The position numbers were made by a program, and so were the translations under genes. Under the pieces are notes generated by a model. The model saw only the letters and a program-made list of their open reading frames with translations. It had not been told where the DNA came from and ran no database searches. Positions 27,001 to 35,457 of a stretch of 64,000 bases of DNA are shown piece by piece. Position 1 is the stretch's first letter, and each line of letters opens with the position of its first letter. Source of the DNA: AV69 sp963742315 (GTDB taxonomy: Bacteria > Verrucomicrobiota > Verrucomicrobiia > Chthoniobacterales > UBA10450); assembly GCA_963742315.1 (NCBI GenBank), contig CAVULE010000008.1, positions 7,441-71,440 on the forward strand, given 5' to 3'.

Positions 27001-27180
27001 GCTGAGTTGCGTCGGCCGCTCGGTATCACAATTGTCGGCGGACTACTCGTTAGTCAGGTGCTGACTCTTTATACAACCCCAGTCATCTATCTATTTTTCG
27101 ATCGACTCGCCGCGAAGTTTTCCCATTCGCGCGCTGCTGAGGAAGGCACGGGCGGCATCGCTCTGCCTGAACCAGCATGA
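24060..27180 (+). CDS. mdtB: RND efflux permease, MdtB-like, interrupted by a frameshift
   Basis: Inner-membrane proton-driven efflux pump of the HAE1 family. The first frame (24060-27005) covers TM1, both periplasmic loops and TM4 with GFVVDDAIVMIENI, up to YESYIHPITIL. It then loses the family, while the missing end (STLPSAGVGAILALL ... GIVKKNAIMMIDFALEAER ... PLGITIVGGLLVSQVLTLYTTPVIYLF) continues in the next frame to 27180. One extra T in CTTG at 26715-26718 explains the switch (CTG expected). Repaired length would be about 1039 residues, normal for MdtB. The start is a GTG directly after the adaptor stop. Either a sequencing/assembly error or a true inactivating mutation. Confidence 0.85.
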
Positions 27181-30100
27181 ACATCTCCGCGCCATTCGTC
27201 CGAAGACCTATCGCGACCGTCCTGCTGACTGCGGCAATCTTTCTTGCGGGAATTGTTGCTTTCCTGCAGTTGCCGACCGCTCCTTTGCCGCAGGTGGATT
27301 TTCCGACAATCAATGTGCAGGCAACCTTACCGGGCGCGAGTCCGGATATCATGGCGAGCGCTGTCGCAGCGCCATTGGAACGTCAATTCGCACACATTGC
27401 CGGATTAAATGAGATGACGTCGGCGAGTTATCTCGGTTCGACCAGCATTGCCTTGCAATTCGATTTGAGTCGCAACATCGACGGCGCAGCACGCGATGTG
27501 CAGGCGGCGATCAACGCCGCGCGTGCGAATTTGCCATCGAACCTGCCGCAAAACCCGACTTATCGGAAAGTTAATCCGGCTGACGCGCCGATTCTCATCC
27601 TCGCGCTTACTTCCAACATCTACAGCCGCGGCCAGGTGTATGACGCGGCCTCTACCATCATTCAGCAGCGATTGCTGCAAATCGAAGGGGTTGGTCAGGT
27701 GAATGTTGGTGGCGGCGCACTCCCGGCCGTGCGGGTGGAGATCAATCCGACACAACTGAACAACACCGGCCTTAGCCTGGAAGATGTGCGCACGATGTTG
27801 AGCCAGCAAAACGCAAATGTCGCGAAAGGGCAGCTCTCGAATGAACGAACAACGGCGGACATTCTGGCGAACGATCAGTTACTCAAAGCAAACGAATATG
27901 CGCCGCTCATCGTGGCGTATCGAAACGGCGCGCCCGTAAGATTATCGGACATCGGCAGCGTGGTCGATTCGGTCGAAAACATCCGCACCGCTGGCTTTCT
28001 CAATGGCACACCTGCGATACCATTGGTTATCTTCCGCCAGCCCGGCGCGAACATCATCGACACGGTCGATCGTGTGAAAGCGGCGCTGCCGTCTCTCAAA
28101 GCTTCCATCCCCTCCGCGATGAACATGCAGATCGTGCTCGATCGCACACAAACCATTCGCGCGTCCGTGCGCGAAGTGGAACGCACGCTCGTAATTGCGA
28201 TCATGCTTGTCGTCCTCGTTGTCTTTCTCTTCTTGCGAAACGGGCGCGCGACCTTAATCCCCGCGGTCGTGGTTCCGGCATCACTCATTGGCACCTTCGG
28301 CGTGATGTATCTGTGCGGTTACAGTCTCGATAATCTTTCGTTGATGGCGCTGACCATCTCGACTGGGTTCGTGGTCGATGACGCAATCGTCGTGATCGAA
28401 AACGTTTCGCGTTATCTCGAACAAGGAATGACGCCGGTAGAAGCCACACTCAAAGGTGCGCGCGAGGTAGGATTCACTGTTCTATCCATTAGCCTTTCGC
28501 TAGTTGCGGTCTTTACGCCGATCTTGCTCATGGGTGGAATCGTCGGCCGGTTATTCCGTGAGTTCGCTGTGACACTTTCCACCGCAATTCTTGTTTCGTT
28601 AGTTATTTCGTTAACTACGACACCTATGATGTGTGCCCGATTACTCCGACAACATCAACAATCGGCGATTGGAAAATCGACAAGGCGTTCCCGGATTTCG
28701 CAGTTAAGTGAAAATCTTTTCGGGCAAGTCGTGGAGTTTTACAAACGCAGCCTGCAAGTTGTTCTCCAGCATCCGGCGACCACGCTCGCTGTGCTGGTCG
28801 CGACCATGGTGGCGACTGGTTATCTCTTCGTTGTCGTGCCCAAGGGCTTCTTTCCCCAACAGGACAACGGCACTGTGTTTGGTGGGATGCAAGGTTCGCA
28901 GGATACGTCGTTTCAGGCGATGCAAAAAGCGGCCTTGCGCGTGAACGACTCCATCAAAACGGATCCAGCAGTTTCCAGCGTAGTCACTTTCGTCGGCGGT
29001 AGCGGCGCGACCAACAGTGGCTTTGTTTACGTGGCGCTCAAGCCGTTGGAGGAACGGAATGTAAGCTCAAGCCAGCTGATCAATCGCATTCGGCCGAAGC
29101 TCGTCGGCGTTCCAGGAGCGATGACATTTTTACAGGCCGGACAGGATGTGCGCATCGGTGGACGGCAAAGCAACGCGCAATATCAATACACGATTCAAAG
29201 CGAGAACTTACAGGATCTCGTCAAATGGGGACCAATTGTGCTCGCTGAAATGCGCAAGCTACGCGGGTTTACTGACGTGAACAGCGATCAGCTAAACGCC
29301 GGTTTAGAAGCTTCGCTCAGCTACGATCGTCAAACGGCCGCGCGGTTAGGGATTTCGGCGCAACTTCTCGACGACACGCTTTACGACGCGTTCGGGCAGC
29401 GACAGGTCTCAACCATATTCACTGCGCTGAATCAATACCACGTAGTCATGGAAGTTGATCCAACCTTTTGGCAAGGCCCGGAAGGATTGAACGCAATTTA
29501 CATTCGCCCAGCAAGTAGTCCGACACCGTCGCCGTCTGTCGCGTCCGCATCTGGCGGTGCTGCGTCCTCAGGCCTGGCCAGCTCTCAATCGGCGGCGGTC
29601 CCGATTCTTACTCCGACGCCAAGTCCTGGTACGCTGCCGGATCCAAATGCAGCTCTCCTGGCGAATCCCGCGCCCACCGGCACGCCTGGTCCGTCGAGCG
29701 TTGTGGTCAGTTCTCCCGCGCCAACACCGGTGCCTATTGCGACACCTTCCGCCACCGCCAGCTCCACAACCGCAGTTGCCACTACTGCGAGCACGCCTGC
29801 TACCATCCAGTTAATTCCGACACCAACGCCGTTGGCTACTCCGGCGTTTGCAACTGCCAATGCGACTCCTGCGGCCAACTCGTCGACTTCATCAAACAGC
29901 GCAGGCGCCAGTTCTTCACCGACTCCTTCGCCGACGCCGGTTGTGCCGTTGAGCGCCGTTGCCAGCTATCAACCAACGACTGCGCCAATCGCCGTGAATC
30001 ACCAGGGCCAGTTCCCATCAGTAACTATTTCATTTAACCTCGCAGGTGGGATGGCTCTAAGTGATGCCGTCACCGCTATTCAGCAGATGCAGCAACGAAT

Positions 30101-30734
30101 CGGAATGCCGGGAATGGTGCACGGAAGCTTTGCCGGAACCGCGCAGGCGTTCCAAGCTTCCTTAGCCAGCGAGCCGTTCCTTATCCTTGCCGCGCTCGCC
30201 GCAGTCTACATCGTTCTAGGCATTCTTTACGAAAGCTACATTCATCCCATCACAATCTTATCAACGCTGCCATCCGCCGGCGTAGGAGCGCTCCTCGCGT
30301 TGATGCTAACTGGCACTGACCTAAGCGTGATTGGAATCATTGGCATGCTGCTACTCATCGGCATCGTGAAGAAGAATGCGATTTTGATGGTCGACTTCGC
30401 GATCGAGGCGGAACGCGCGGGAAACCTGCGACCGCGCGATGCTATCTATAAAGCATGCCTGTTACGTTTCCGTCCGATAGTGATGACAACAACGGCGGCG
30501 TTATTCGGTGCATTGCCGTTGATTATATCCACGGGTATGGGCGCCGAACTGCGGCGTCCGCTCGGCATCACGATAGTCGGCGGTCTTATCTTCAGCCAGG
30601 CACTCACGCTCTACACCACGCCGGTGGTTTACCTCTACTTCGACCGCCTTCGCGAATGGTGGGCAAGCCGGAAACGGCAGACCTTTGCTCGGCCGAAAGC
30701 GACAGCAGCTCTTGGCTTTCCTGACGCAATCTGA
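27177..30734 (+). CDS. mdtC: RND efflux permease, MdtC-like, with a long P/S/T-rich insertion
   Basis: HAE1-family permease of 1185 residues, about 150 longer than MdtC. TM4 has GFVVDDAIVVIENV with the proton-relay aspartates and TM10 GIVKKNAILMVDFAIEAER with the relay lysine. The extra length is a low-complexity segment, residues ~779-921, of repeated TPTPSP-like Pro/Ser/Thr/Ala sequence. It sits between IYIRPASS and VVPLSAVASYQ, where MdtB has only a few residues; in AcrB this position is in the docking region of the porter domain. The ATG overlaps the MdtB-like stop (ATGA), so the pumps are coupled and probably form an MdtB/MdtC heterotrimer. Confidence 0.9.
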   Translation: MNISAPFVRRPIATVLLTAAIFLAGIVAFLQLPTAPLPQVDFPTINVQATLPGASPDIMASAVAAPLERQFAHIAGLNEMTSASYLGSTSIALQFDLSRNIDGAARDVQAAINAARANLPSNLPQNPTYRKVNPADAPILILALTSNIYSRGQVYDAASTIIQQRLLQIEGVGQVNVGGGALPAVRVEINPTQLNNTGLSLEDVRTMLSQQNANVAKGQLSNERTTADILANDQLLKANEYAPLIVAYRNGAPVRLSDIGSVVDSVENIRTAGFLNGTPAIPLVIFRQPGANIIDTVDRVKAALPSLKASIPSAMNMQIVLDRTQTIRASVREVERTLVIAIMLVVLVVFLFLRNGRATLIPAVVVPASLIGTFGVMYLCGYSLDNLSLMALTISTGFVVDDAIVVIENVSRYLEQGMTPVEATLKGAREVGFTVLSISLSLVAVFTPILLMGGIVGRLFREFAVTLSTAILVSLVISLTTTPMMCARLLRQHQQSAIGKSTRRSRISQLSENLFGQVVEFYKRSLQVVLQHPATTLAVLVATMVATGYLFVVVPKGFFPQQDNGTVFGGMQGSQDTSFQAMQKAALRVNDSIKTDPAVSSVVTFVGGSGATNSGFVYVALKPLEERNVSSSQLINRIRPKLVGVPGAMTFLQAGQDVRIGGRQSNAQYQYTIQSENLQDLVKWGPIVLAEMRKLRGFTDVNSDQLNAGLEASLSYDRQTAARLGISAQLLDDTLYDAFGQRQVSTIFTALNQYHVVMEVDPTFWQGPEGLNAIYIRPASSPTPSPSVASASGGAASSGLASSQSAAVPILTPTPSPGTLPDPNAALLANPAPTGTPGPSSVVVSSPAPTPVPIATPSATASSTTAVATTASTPATIQLIPTPTPLATPAFATANATPAANSSTSSNSAGASSSPTPSPTPVVPLSAVASYQPTTAPIAVNHQGQFPSVTISFNLAGGMALSDAVTAIQQMQQRIGMPGMVHGSFAGTAQAFQASLASEPFLILAALAAVYIVLGILYESYIHPITILSTLPSAGVGALLALMLTGTDLSVIGIIGMLLLIGIVKKNAILMVDFAIEAERAGNLRPRDAIYKACLLRFRPIVMTTTAALFGALPLIISTGMGAELRRPLGITIVGGLIFSQALTLYTTPVVYLYFDRLREWWASRKRQTFARPKATAALGFPDAI
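29511..29939 (+). repeat. Low-complexity Pro/Ser/Thr/Ala coding segment in the MdtC-like permease
   Basis: About 143 codons of imprecise TPTPSP, SSPTPSPTP and ATPSAT-like repeats in frame within the permease. The composition is unlike the flanking conserved sequence, and it predicts a disordered periplasmic extension at the pump tip facing the outer-membrane channel. There is no frameshift, so it is retained as coding sequence. Confidence 0.85.
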
Positions 30735-30794
30735 CCACGCATAACGCGAGCGCGTCAGACAAACTTGATCGGGCGCAGAACCTACTTCCGTAAA

Positions 30795-30808
30795 CTATCT
30801 CGAAAGAG
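30795..30808 (+). promoter_or_regulatory. Recurring leader element CTATCTC-GAAA-GAG
   Basis: CTATCTCGAAAGAG contains a CTC/GAG stem closed by a GAAA (GNRA-type) loop. It ends 86 nt before the GTG start of the multicopper oxidase. Near-identical elements lie at 33348, 39820 and 41162 at almost the same distance from the next start codon. Whether it acts as a promoter box or an RNA hairpin is not known. Confidence 0.5.
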
Positions 30809-30893
30809 GCAACGAACATCACCTCGGCGGTGAGACAGCAAAGCCCTCCGCACGCGCCATCGCAATCGTGCTCATGAATCGCCAAGTTTACCT

Positions 30894-32372
30894 GTGCAAA
30901 CTTCGCAAAAGGTGGCGCTATTCATTTGTACCTGGGTCGCAGCTATTGGATTAGTTGCGGCCGCGGCAACTGCGCAAGACCGATTACTTCCGGAACTGCC
31001 GGAAGCAAGGTCTCCCATCACGCTAATTGCAGCGACGCATCCAGTCACCGGCAAATCCGAATTTCGTTACGGAGATAACAACACGCCGCCAGTGATTCGT
31101 GTCGATCCCGGAACTGTTTTGAATGTGGAATACAAGAATGACCTCGCCCCTCAATCAAAAGAGGATTGCTTCGGTCATCCGTGTATGCAGATGACCAATC
31201 TTCACTTTCACGGACTGCACGTCTCGCCTAACGCACCACAAGACGATGTCCTCGACATGATGGCTTCGCCGGGCGAGACGTTGCATTACTCAGTGCCGGT
31301 CCCGCCGCAACAACCGCCGGGACTCTACTGGTATCATACTCACTCGCACGGCGAGAGTTACGTTCAAGATTTGGATGGAATGTCAGGGGCCATCGTCGTT
31401 GAAGGAATCGAGCGTTACGTGCCCGAGGTAGCGAAAATGCGTGAGCGAATCCTGGTGCTACGCGATTTGGTCCTGCCTGACGACCCCGCTGAGCGCAAAA
31501 AGGTAATGGCATCTATCGCGATGCAAACCGCGCGATGCGGCAGCGCCGAAGAAGGCCCGGAACGAGCCTTCACCATCAACGGAAGTATCCGTCCCCAGAT
31601 CGATATTTCGCCCGGAGAACAGCAGCTTTGGCGAATCGTAAACGCCAGCCCGGATCTCTACGCCGATTTGGAATTAGATTCGGGATCATTCGAAGTAGTA
31701 GCTCTCGATGGAATGCCTTTGGCCTACCACGACCCTTCCATTCGCAAGCGATCAATGAGCCATATCCTGGTTCCACCGGCTGGGAGAGTGGAAGCTATAG
31801 TGACGGGACCATCAGCGGATTGGCACGCTGCTCTGCGCTCCCGCTGTTTTGATACCGGTCCGGATGGAGATTCCAATCCAGCAATGGTTTTGGCCGATAT
31901 TGTTCCGGCGCGACAGCCGACTCTTCAAAGTCAATCTGCGACCACCGCCGCTCCAGTTTATAAAACCTTTTCACAGCCAGAGGTAAAACACGTCGAAAGC
32001 AGCGAGCCGGACTTCGTTGTTACCTTCACTGAAGACAAACAGGGGTTTTACATAAACGGCCAGAAATTCGAAATGACTTCCGACCCGATGCTGACAGTGG
32101 ATATCGGTGCGCTACACCACTGGCGCGTCATGAATTCAACTCGAGAGGTCCATCCTTTTCATATCCACCAAGTCCACTTTCTGGTGTATCGCGTCGGCGA
32201 AAATCAGTTAAGAGATCCGGTGTGGGTCGATACCGTGAACGTCCCCTATGGCGGTTCCGTTGATCTGGTAATGGACTTCACCGACCCGATCATTCGCGGC
32301 ATGTCGCTTTTCCACTGCCATCTGCTAAAGCATGAGGACAAGGGCATGATGGCCAAGATCTTGTTCCAATGA
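30894..32372 (+). CDS. Secreted multicopper oxidase
   Basis: The 492-residue protein has a signal peptide (VALFICTWVAAIGLVAAAATA) and cupredoxin domains with the four copper-binding clusters: NLHFHGLH (residues 104-107), WYHTHSHG (148-152), HPFHIHQVHF, and HCHLLKHEDKGMM (474-485) with the type 1 ligands C475, H480 and M485. It is expected to oxidise metal ions or phenolics with reduction of oxygen to water in the periplasm. The start is a GTG; a nearby ATG at 30874 is out of frame. A conserved leader element lies 86 nt upstream. An EamA-type gene follows after 25 bp. Confidence 0.9.
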   Translation: MQTSQKVALFICTWVAAIGLVAAAATAQDRLLPELPEARSPITLIAATHPVTGKSEFRYGDNNTPPVIRVDPGTVLNVEYKNDLAPQSKEDCFGHPCMQMTNLHFHGLHVSPNAPQDDVLDMMASPGETLHYSVPVPPQQPPGLYWYHTHSHGESYVQDLDGMSGAIVVEGIERYVPEVAKMRERILVLRDLVLPDDPAERKKVMASIAMQTARCGSAEEGPERAFTINGSIRPQIDISPGEQQLWRIVNASPDLYADLELDSGSFEVVALDGMPLAYHDPSIRKRSMSHILVPPAGRVEAIVTGPSADWHAALRSRCFDTGPDGDSNPAMVLADIVPARQPTLQSQSATTAAPVYKTFSQPEVKHVESSEPDFVVTFTEDKQGFYINGQKFEMTSDPMLTVDIGALHHWRVMNSTREVHPFHIHQVHFLVYRVGENQLRDPVWVDTVNVPYGGSVDLVMDFTDPIIRGMSLFHCHLLKHEDKGMMAKILFQ

Positions 32373-32397
32373 CTCCGCGTCTGGCTCTCGACGGCAA

Positions 32398-32820
32398 ATG
32401 AATAACTGGCTCACTTGGTCACTGCTCTCTGCGCTCTTCGCCGGCGCGACCGCAATCCTGGCGAAGATTGGTGTTACCGGTGTTGATTCAAATTTTGCGA
32501 CGGCGATTCGCACCACCGTAATTCTTCTTTTTACCTGGGCGATTGCTTCATTCAGCAGATCACAGTGGTCCTTCGGGAACATCTCATCACGAACATGGCT
32601 GTTTCTCGTGTTGTCTGGTCTCGCGACCGGCCTTTCGTGGCTCTGCTATTTTCGCGCCCTGCAACTAGGCGAGGCGTCACGCGTCGCTCCGATGGATAAA
32701 CTTAGTGTTCTCTTTGCAATTATTTTGGCTGCCGTTGTTCTTCGCGAAAACGTGACGTGGCATCAATGGCTCGGCGGCAGCCTTGTCCTGACGGGTGCCG
32801 TCGTGCTGGCACTCAAGTAG
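32398..32820 (+). CDS. Small EamA-family (DMT) membrane protein
   Basis: The 140-residue hydrophobic protein has about five membrane segments and one EamA repeat: WLTWSLLSALFAGATAILAKIGV at the start, ALQLGEASRVAPMDKLSVLFAIILAAVVLRE in the last third, and WLGGSLVLTGAVVLAL at the end. Single-repeat members of this drug/metabolite transporter superfamily work as dimers. Substrate is unknown. It is 25 bp after the multicopper oxidase and may share its transcript. It converges on the DoxX gene; the 48-bp gap holds a small palindrome (CGCGAA-T-TTCGCG, 32845-32857). Confidence 0.85.
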   Translation: MNNWLTWSLLSALFAGATAILAKIGVTGVDSNFATAIRTTVILLFTWAIASFSRSQWSFGNISSRTWLFLVLSGLATGLSWLCYFRALQLGEASRVAPMDKLSVLFAIILAAVVLRENVTWHQWLGGSLVLTGAVVLALK

Positions 32821-32868
32821 GGATCGCAGGGACGACAGACTGCGCGCGAATTTCGCGGCAAATCAGAG

Positions 32869-33270
32869 CTATTCGAGGCACTTTTCGAGCGAGAGATTTC
32901 CGCCTCCGGTTGTGACTATCACCAGATTCATCACGATGAGCATGGTGTCGTAGCTCCACCCATTTGTCCCTGATTTCCCCCAGAAGCCAGTGTGCCAAAC
33001 GAAAATCTTCTTTTGGATCGCGCCGAGCATTACCAAGATTAGACCGGCGGCAGCGAGCTGGGCAAAAACGCCAAGGATTACCCCGAGACTTCCGGCGAGC
33101 TCGACTGCGCCCAGAAAAATCGTGAACCTTTTGCTCAGGCCAATGTCTTTGCTTCGGCCGGCCGGGTCCCTGAGGTGATTCCATCCGCTCGTCAAGAACA
33201 CGAGTCCCACCATGACGCGCAATAGGACAAGCGCGACATCAGTAAAACGATTCAACTGTAGAAAGGTCAC
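32869..33270 (-). CDS. DoxX-family membrane protein
   Basis: Inner-membrane protein of 133 residues with four hydrophobic segments: LVLLRVMVGLVFLTSGWNHL at the N-terminus, FLGAVELAGSLGVILGVFAQLAAAGLILVMLGAI in the middle and a final LIVMNLVIVTTGG. The motif FLTSGWNHLRDPAG and the GAVELAGSLGV block match DoxX/MauE-like proteins, some of which take part in thiol-linked redox stress resistance. It is divergent from the redox operon starting at 33448, so the 177-bp spacer should hold two promoters. No substrate can be assigned. Confidence 0.85.
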   Translation of the reverse strand: MTFLQLNRFTDVALVLLRVMVGLVFLTSGWNHLRDPAGRSKDIGLSKRFTIFLGAVELAGSLGVILGVFAQLAAAGLILVMLGAIQKKIFVWHTGFWGKSGTNGWSYDTMLIVMNLVIVTTGGGNLSLEKCLE

Positions 33271-33341
33271 CCGCTTTTAATACAGCCGCCATCAACCGCG
33301 GTATCAACGGAAAAAGTTCCCGCAAACGAAGACGCAGGATG

Positions 33342-33373
33342 AATTCTCTACCTCCAACGAGGGAGTGAGAATT
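33342..33373 (+). promoter_or_regulatory. Recurring leader element within a larger inverted repeat
   Basis: CTACCTCCAACGAG (33348-33361) is a copy of the recurring element; its GAG ends 87 nt before the ATG at 33448. Here an outer inverted repeat AATTCTC (33342-33348) and GAGAATT (33367-33373) encloses the inner CTC/GAG stem, so a longer hairpin is possible. It also lies in the divergent promoter region of the DoxX gene. Confidence 0.5.
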
Positions 33374-33447
33374 ATCCCGCAAGGGGTACCAGAGAATCCG
33401 TCTGACGCGTCGTGGCCGCGAGCGGTCGATCACTCATATCATCGGAC

Positions 33448-33651
33448 ATGAAAAGGAACAGGCCTGCGAACAGCGCTGGCGAAGTTCGCTCTTACGTTCA
33501 GCTTCAGCACGAGATTCACGACGCCCTGCGCCAGCAGCATCCCGAATGGATTGAGCAAAACGGAGATTGCCCTACCTGCGATTCGTACGAGTCCCGCCTG
33601 GCAGAACTGCTCGACATTTTTCAATCGCACGAACGCAAGTCGGCTGCTTGA
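33448..33651 (+). CDS. Small conserved-looking protein with CPTC motif
   Basis: A 67-residue cytoplasmic protein, MKRNRPANSAGEVRSYVQLQ at the start, with a central CPTCDSYESRLAELL. The two cysteines could form a disulfide or, with an equivalent partner, bind zinc; the flanking helices look amphipathic. It is the first gene after a leader element and is followed 16 bp later by a peroxiredoxin, so a thiol-redox link is plausible. No family was recognised and a longer start at 33412 is possible but less likely. Confidence 0.6.
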   Translation: MKRNRPANSAGEVRSYVQLQHEIHDALRQQHPEWIEQNGDCPTCDSYESRLAELLDIFQSHERKSAA

Positions 33652-33667
33652 TGACAGCACTGCGACC

Positions 33668-34177
33668 ATGATCCCTCAGACGAATCGATCTGTCCTTGGC
33701 GCAGGTAGGCAAGCCCCTGAGTTTACGCTCCAGTGCACGCCAGACCAAACCGTGTCACTGAGCGAGTTCCGCGGACGACCAGTGGTCCTCGCATTTTATC
33801 CAGCCGACTTCTCTCCAGTATGTGGCGATCAGATGGCTCTCTACAATGAAATGCTGAACGAGTTTCAGGAGCTTGAAGCAGAACTCGTTGGCTTATCGGT
33901 TGATGGCGCGTGGTGCCACGCGGCCTTCGCCAAGCAGAACAAACTGCACTTCCCGCTTCTGGCTGATTTTGAGCCGAAAGGAGCGGTTGCGCGCTCTTAC
34001 GGCGTTTACGACGAAAAAGAGGGCACCTGCGAACGCGCCCTATTTGTCGTTGATCGCGACGGATTCATCCGCTGGAGCTATGTCTCGCCGATTGGCGTCA
34101 ACCCCGGCGCCAACGGAATCTTGTCGGCACTGGAAGATCTTCAGACGAAAAGCGAAACGACTGATGCAGCAAAATGA
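33668..34177 (+). CDS. Peroxiredoxin (AhpC/TSA, Bcp/AhpE-like)
   Basis: Thiol peroxidase of 169 residues. The thioredoxin-fold core VVLAFYPADFSPVCGDQMALYNEM carries the peroxidatic cysteine C52; the usual Thr two turns before is Ser here (FSPVC). Later segments GLSVDGAWCHAAFAKQNKLHFPLLADFEP and GTCERALFVVDRDGFIRWSYVSP are typical and provide two further cysteines that could resolve the sulfenate. It reduces hydroperoxides in the cytoplasm. The start ATG at 33668 restores the normal N-terminus; the open frame upstream overlaps the small gene. The TGA overlaps the next gene's ATG. Confidence 0.9.
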   Translation: MIPQTNRSVLGAGRQAPEFTLQCTPDQTVSLSEFRGRPVVLAFYPADFSPVCGDQMALYNEMLNEFQELEAELVGLSVDGAWCHAAFAKQNKLHFPLLADFEPKGAVARSYGVYDEKEGTCERALFVVDRDGFIRWSYVSPIGVNPGANGILSALEDLQTKSETTDAAK

Positions 34178-34707
34178 CCAAATCGCTGACGCTACCTAAC
34201 ACCGAACGCGACCATGTTTCTGGGTCCGTTAAGGGAGCGATCAAATTGTTGGAGTATGGCGATTATGAATGCCCGTTCTGCGCTGACGCCCAACCGATCG
34301 TCAAGGAGATCCAGAGACGATTGGGTGATGATTTACTTTTCGCCTTTCGCCACTTTCCTCTAATAAATATTCATCCGCACTCCGAGCACGCGGCCGAGGC
34401 GGCAGAGGCAGCCGGCGCCCAGGAAAACTTTTGGGGCATGCACGATCTGCTTTTCGAAAATCAGGGCGCGCTTGAAGACGAGGATCTTGTGGCCTATGCG
34501 GGCGAACTCGGCCTCGATAAGACGCGATTAATTCGGGAAGTCACGTCGAGCGTTTACGCACTCCGGATCCGAGAGGATTTCAAGAGCGGCGTAAGAGGCG
34601 GCGTAAACGGGACGCCGACGTTCTTTATCAATGGCGAACGTTACGATAGGCCGCGTGATGTAAGCCATTTTTTGGAGGCCCTCTCCAAGCAGACCGTGGA
34701 GAAGTAA
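34174..34707 (+). CDS. DsbA-family thioredoxin-fold oxidoreductase
   Basis: The 177-residue protein has the thioredoxin active site C33-P-F-C36 in LEYGDYECPFCADAQP and the cis-proline loop VNGTPTFFINGERYD near the C-terminus, with the DsbA helical insertion between (FRHFPLINIHPHSEHAAEAAEAA...FWGMHDLLFENQ). No signal peptide is visible, so it probably works in the cytoplasm like related FrnE/DSBA-like proteins. It overlaps the peroxiredoxin stop (ATGA) and may serve as its reductant or act in parallel (inference). An 81-bp gap with a strong ribosome-binding site precedes the next gene. Confidence 0.88.
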   Translation: MTKSLTLPNTERDHVSGSVKGAIKLLEYGDYECPFCADAQPIVKEIQRRLGDDLLFAFRHFPLINIHPHSEHAAEAAEAAGAQENFWGMHDLLFENQGALEDEDLVAYAGELGLDKTRLIREVTSSVYALRIREDFKSGVRGGVNGTPTFFINGERYDRPRDVSHFLEALSKQTVEK

Positions 34708-34788
34708 TTGAAACCGAAGTCCGGACTTTAAGAACAAGCTTGCTTCGGACCGCAAGGATGGCTCAATTTCGGTGGAAAGGAGGTTTGG

Positions 34789-35457
34789 ATGTCCGATCGA
34801 AGCGAGCGTGACGAAAAGCCTGAAGCGGCGAGCCGCAATGAATTTGGGACATCTACACGTCGCACTTTTCTGTCCCGCTTGGGCATGGCAAGCTTATTGG
34901 CATCCGTGGCGCCGATTGCGCGTGCGTTCGAAGAACATTCGGAAAAGGCGGAGGTGACTTCAACCGACTTGAAGGATGCGATTCCCGTTAGTTTGCGCGT
35001 GAACGGAAAGAAGTACGACGTCCGGATCGATCCGCGCACGAGTCTCCTCGATTGTCTCCGCGAACATCTGCATCTCACTGGTTCGAAGAAGGGATGCGAT
35101 CACGGTCAGTGCGGCGCGTGCACGGTGCACGTTAATGGCAAGCGCCAGCTTTCGTGTCTCGCTTTCGCCGCTCTGCATGAGGGCGATGAGATCACGACCA
35201 TCGAGGGCATTGGTCAGCCGGAAAAAATGCATCCGATGCAAGCGGCGTTTGTCGAAACGGATGCCTATCAATGCGGCTATTGCACATCGGGACAGATCAT
35301 GTCGGCGGTGGCGCTTTTGAAAGAACCATGCGGCGCAGACGACGCCGAGGTGAAGGAATTCATGAGCGGCAATATTTGTCGCTGTGGCGCGTATCAAAAT
35401 ATCGTGGCTGCGATTCAAAAGGTGCGCCAAGGCGCGAAGCCGCAGAAGGTGGGATGA
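34789..35457 (+). CDS. paoA: Aldehyde oxidoreductase iron-sulfur subunit, Tat-exported (PaoA-like)
   Basis: [2Fe-2S] subunit of a periplasmic molybdenum aldehyde oxidoreductase, 222 residues. A twin-arginine signal (STRRTFLSRLGMASLLASVAPIARA, R24-R25) precedes a plant-type ferredoxin domain with C103, C108, C111 and C123, then the second cluster domain with CGYCTSGQIM and GNICRCGAY. This matches PaoA (YagT). Its start is secured by AAAGGAGG 5 nt upstream. The stop overlaps the FAD-subunit start (ATGA). Electrons from the molybdenum centre pass through this subunit to the FAD subunit. Confidence 0.92.
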   Translation: MSDRSERDEKPEAASRNEFGTSTRRTFLSRLGMASLLASVAPIARAFEEHSEKAEVTSTDLKDAIPVSLRVNGKKYDVRIDPRTSLLDCLREHLHLTGSKKGCDHGQCGACTVHVNGKRQLSCLAFAALHEGDEITTIEGIGQPEKMHPMQAAFVETDAYQCGYCTSGQIMSAVALLKEPCGADDAEVKEFMSGNICRCGAYQNIVAAIQKVRQGAKPQKVG

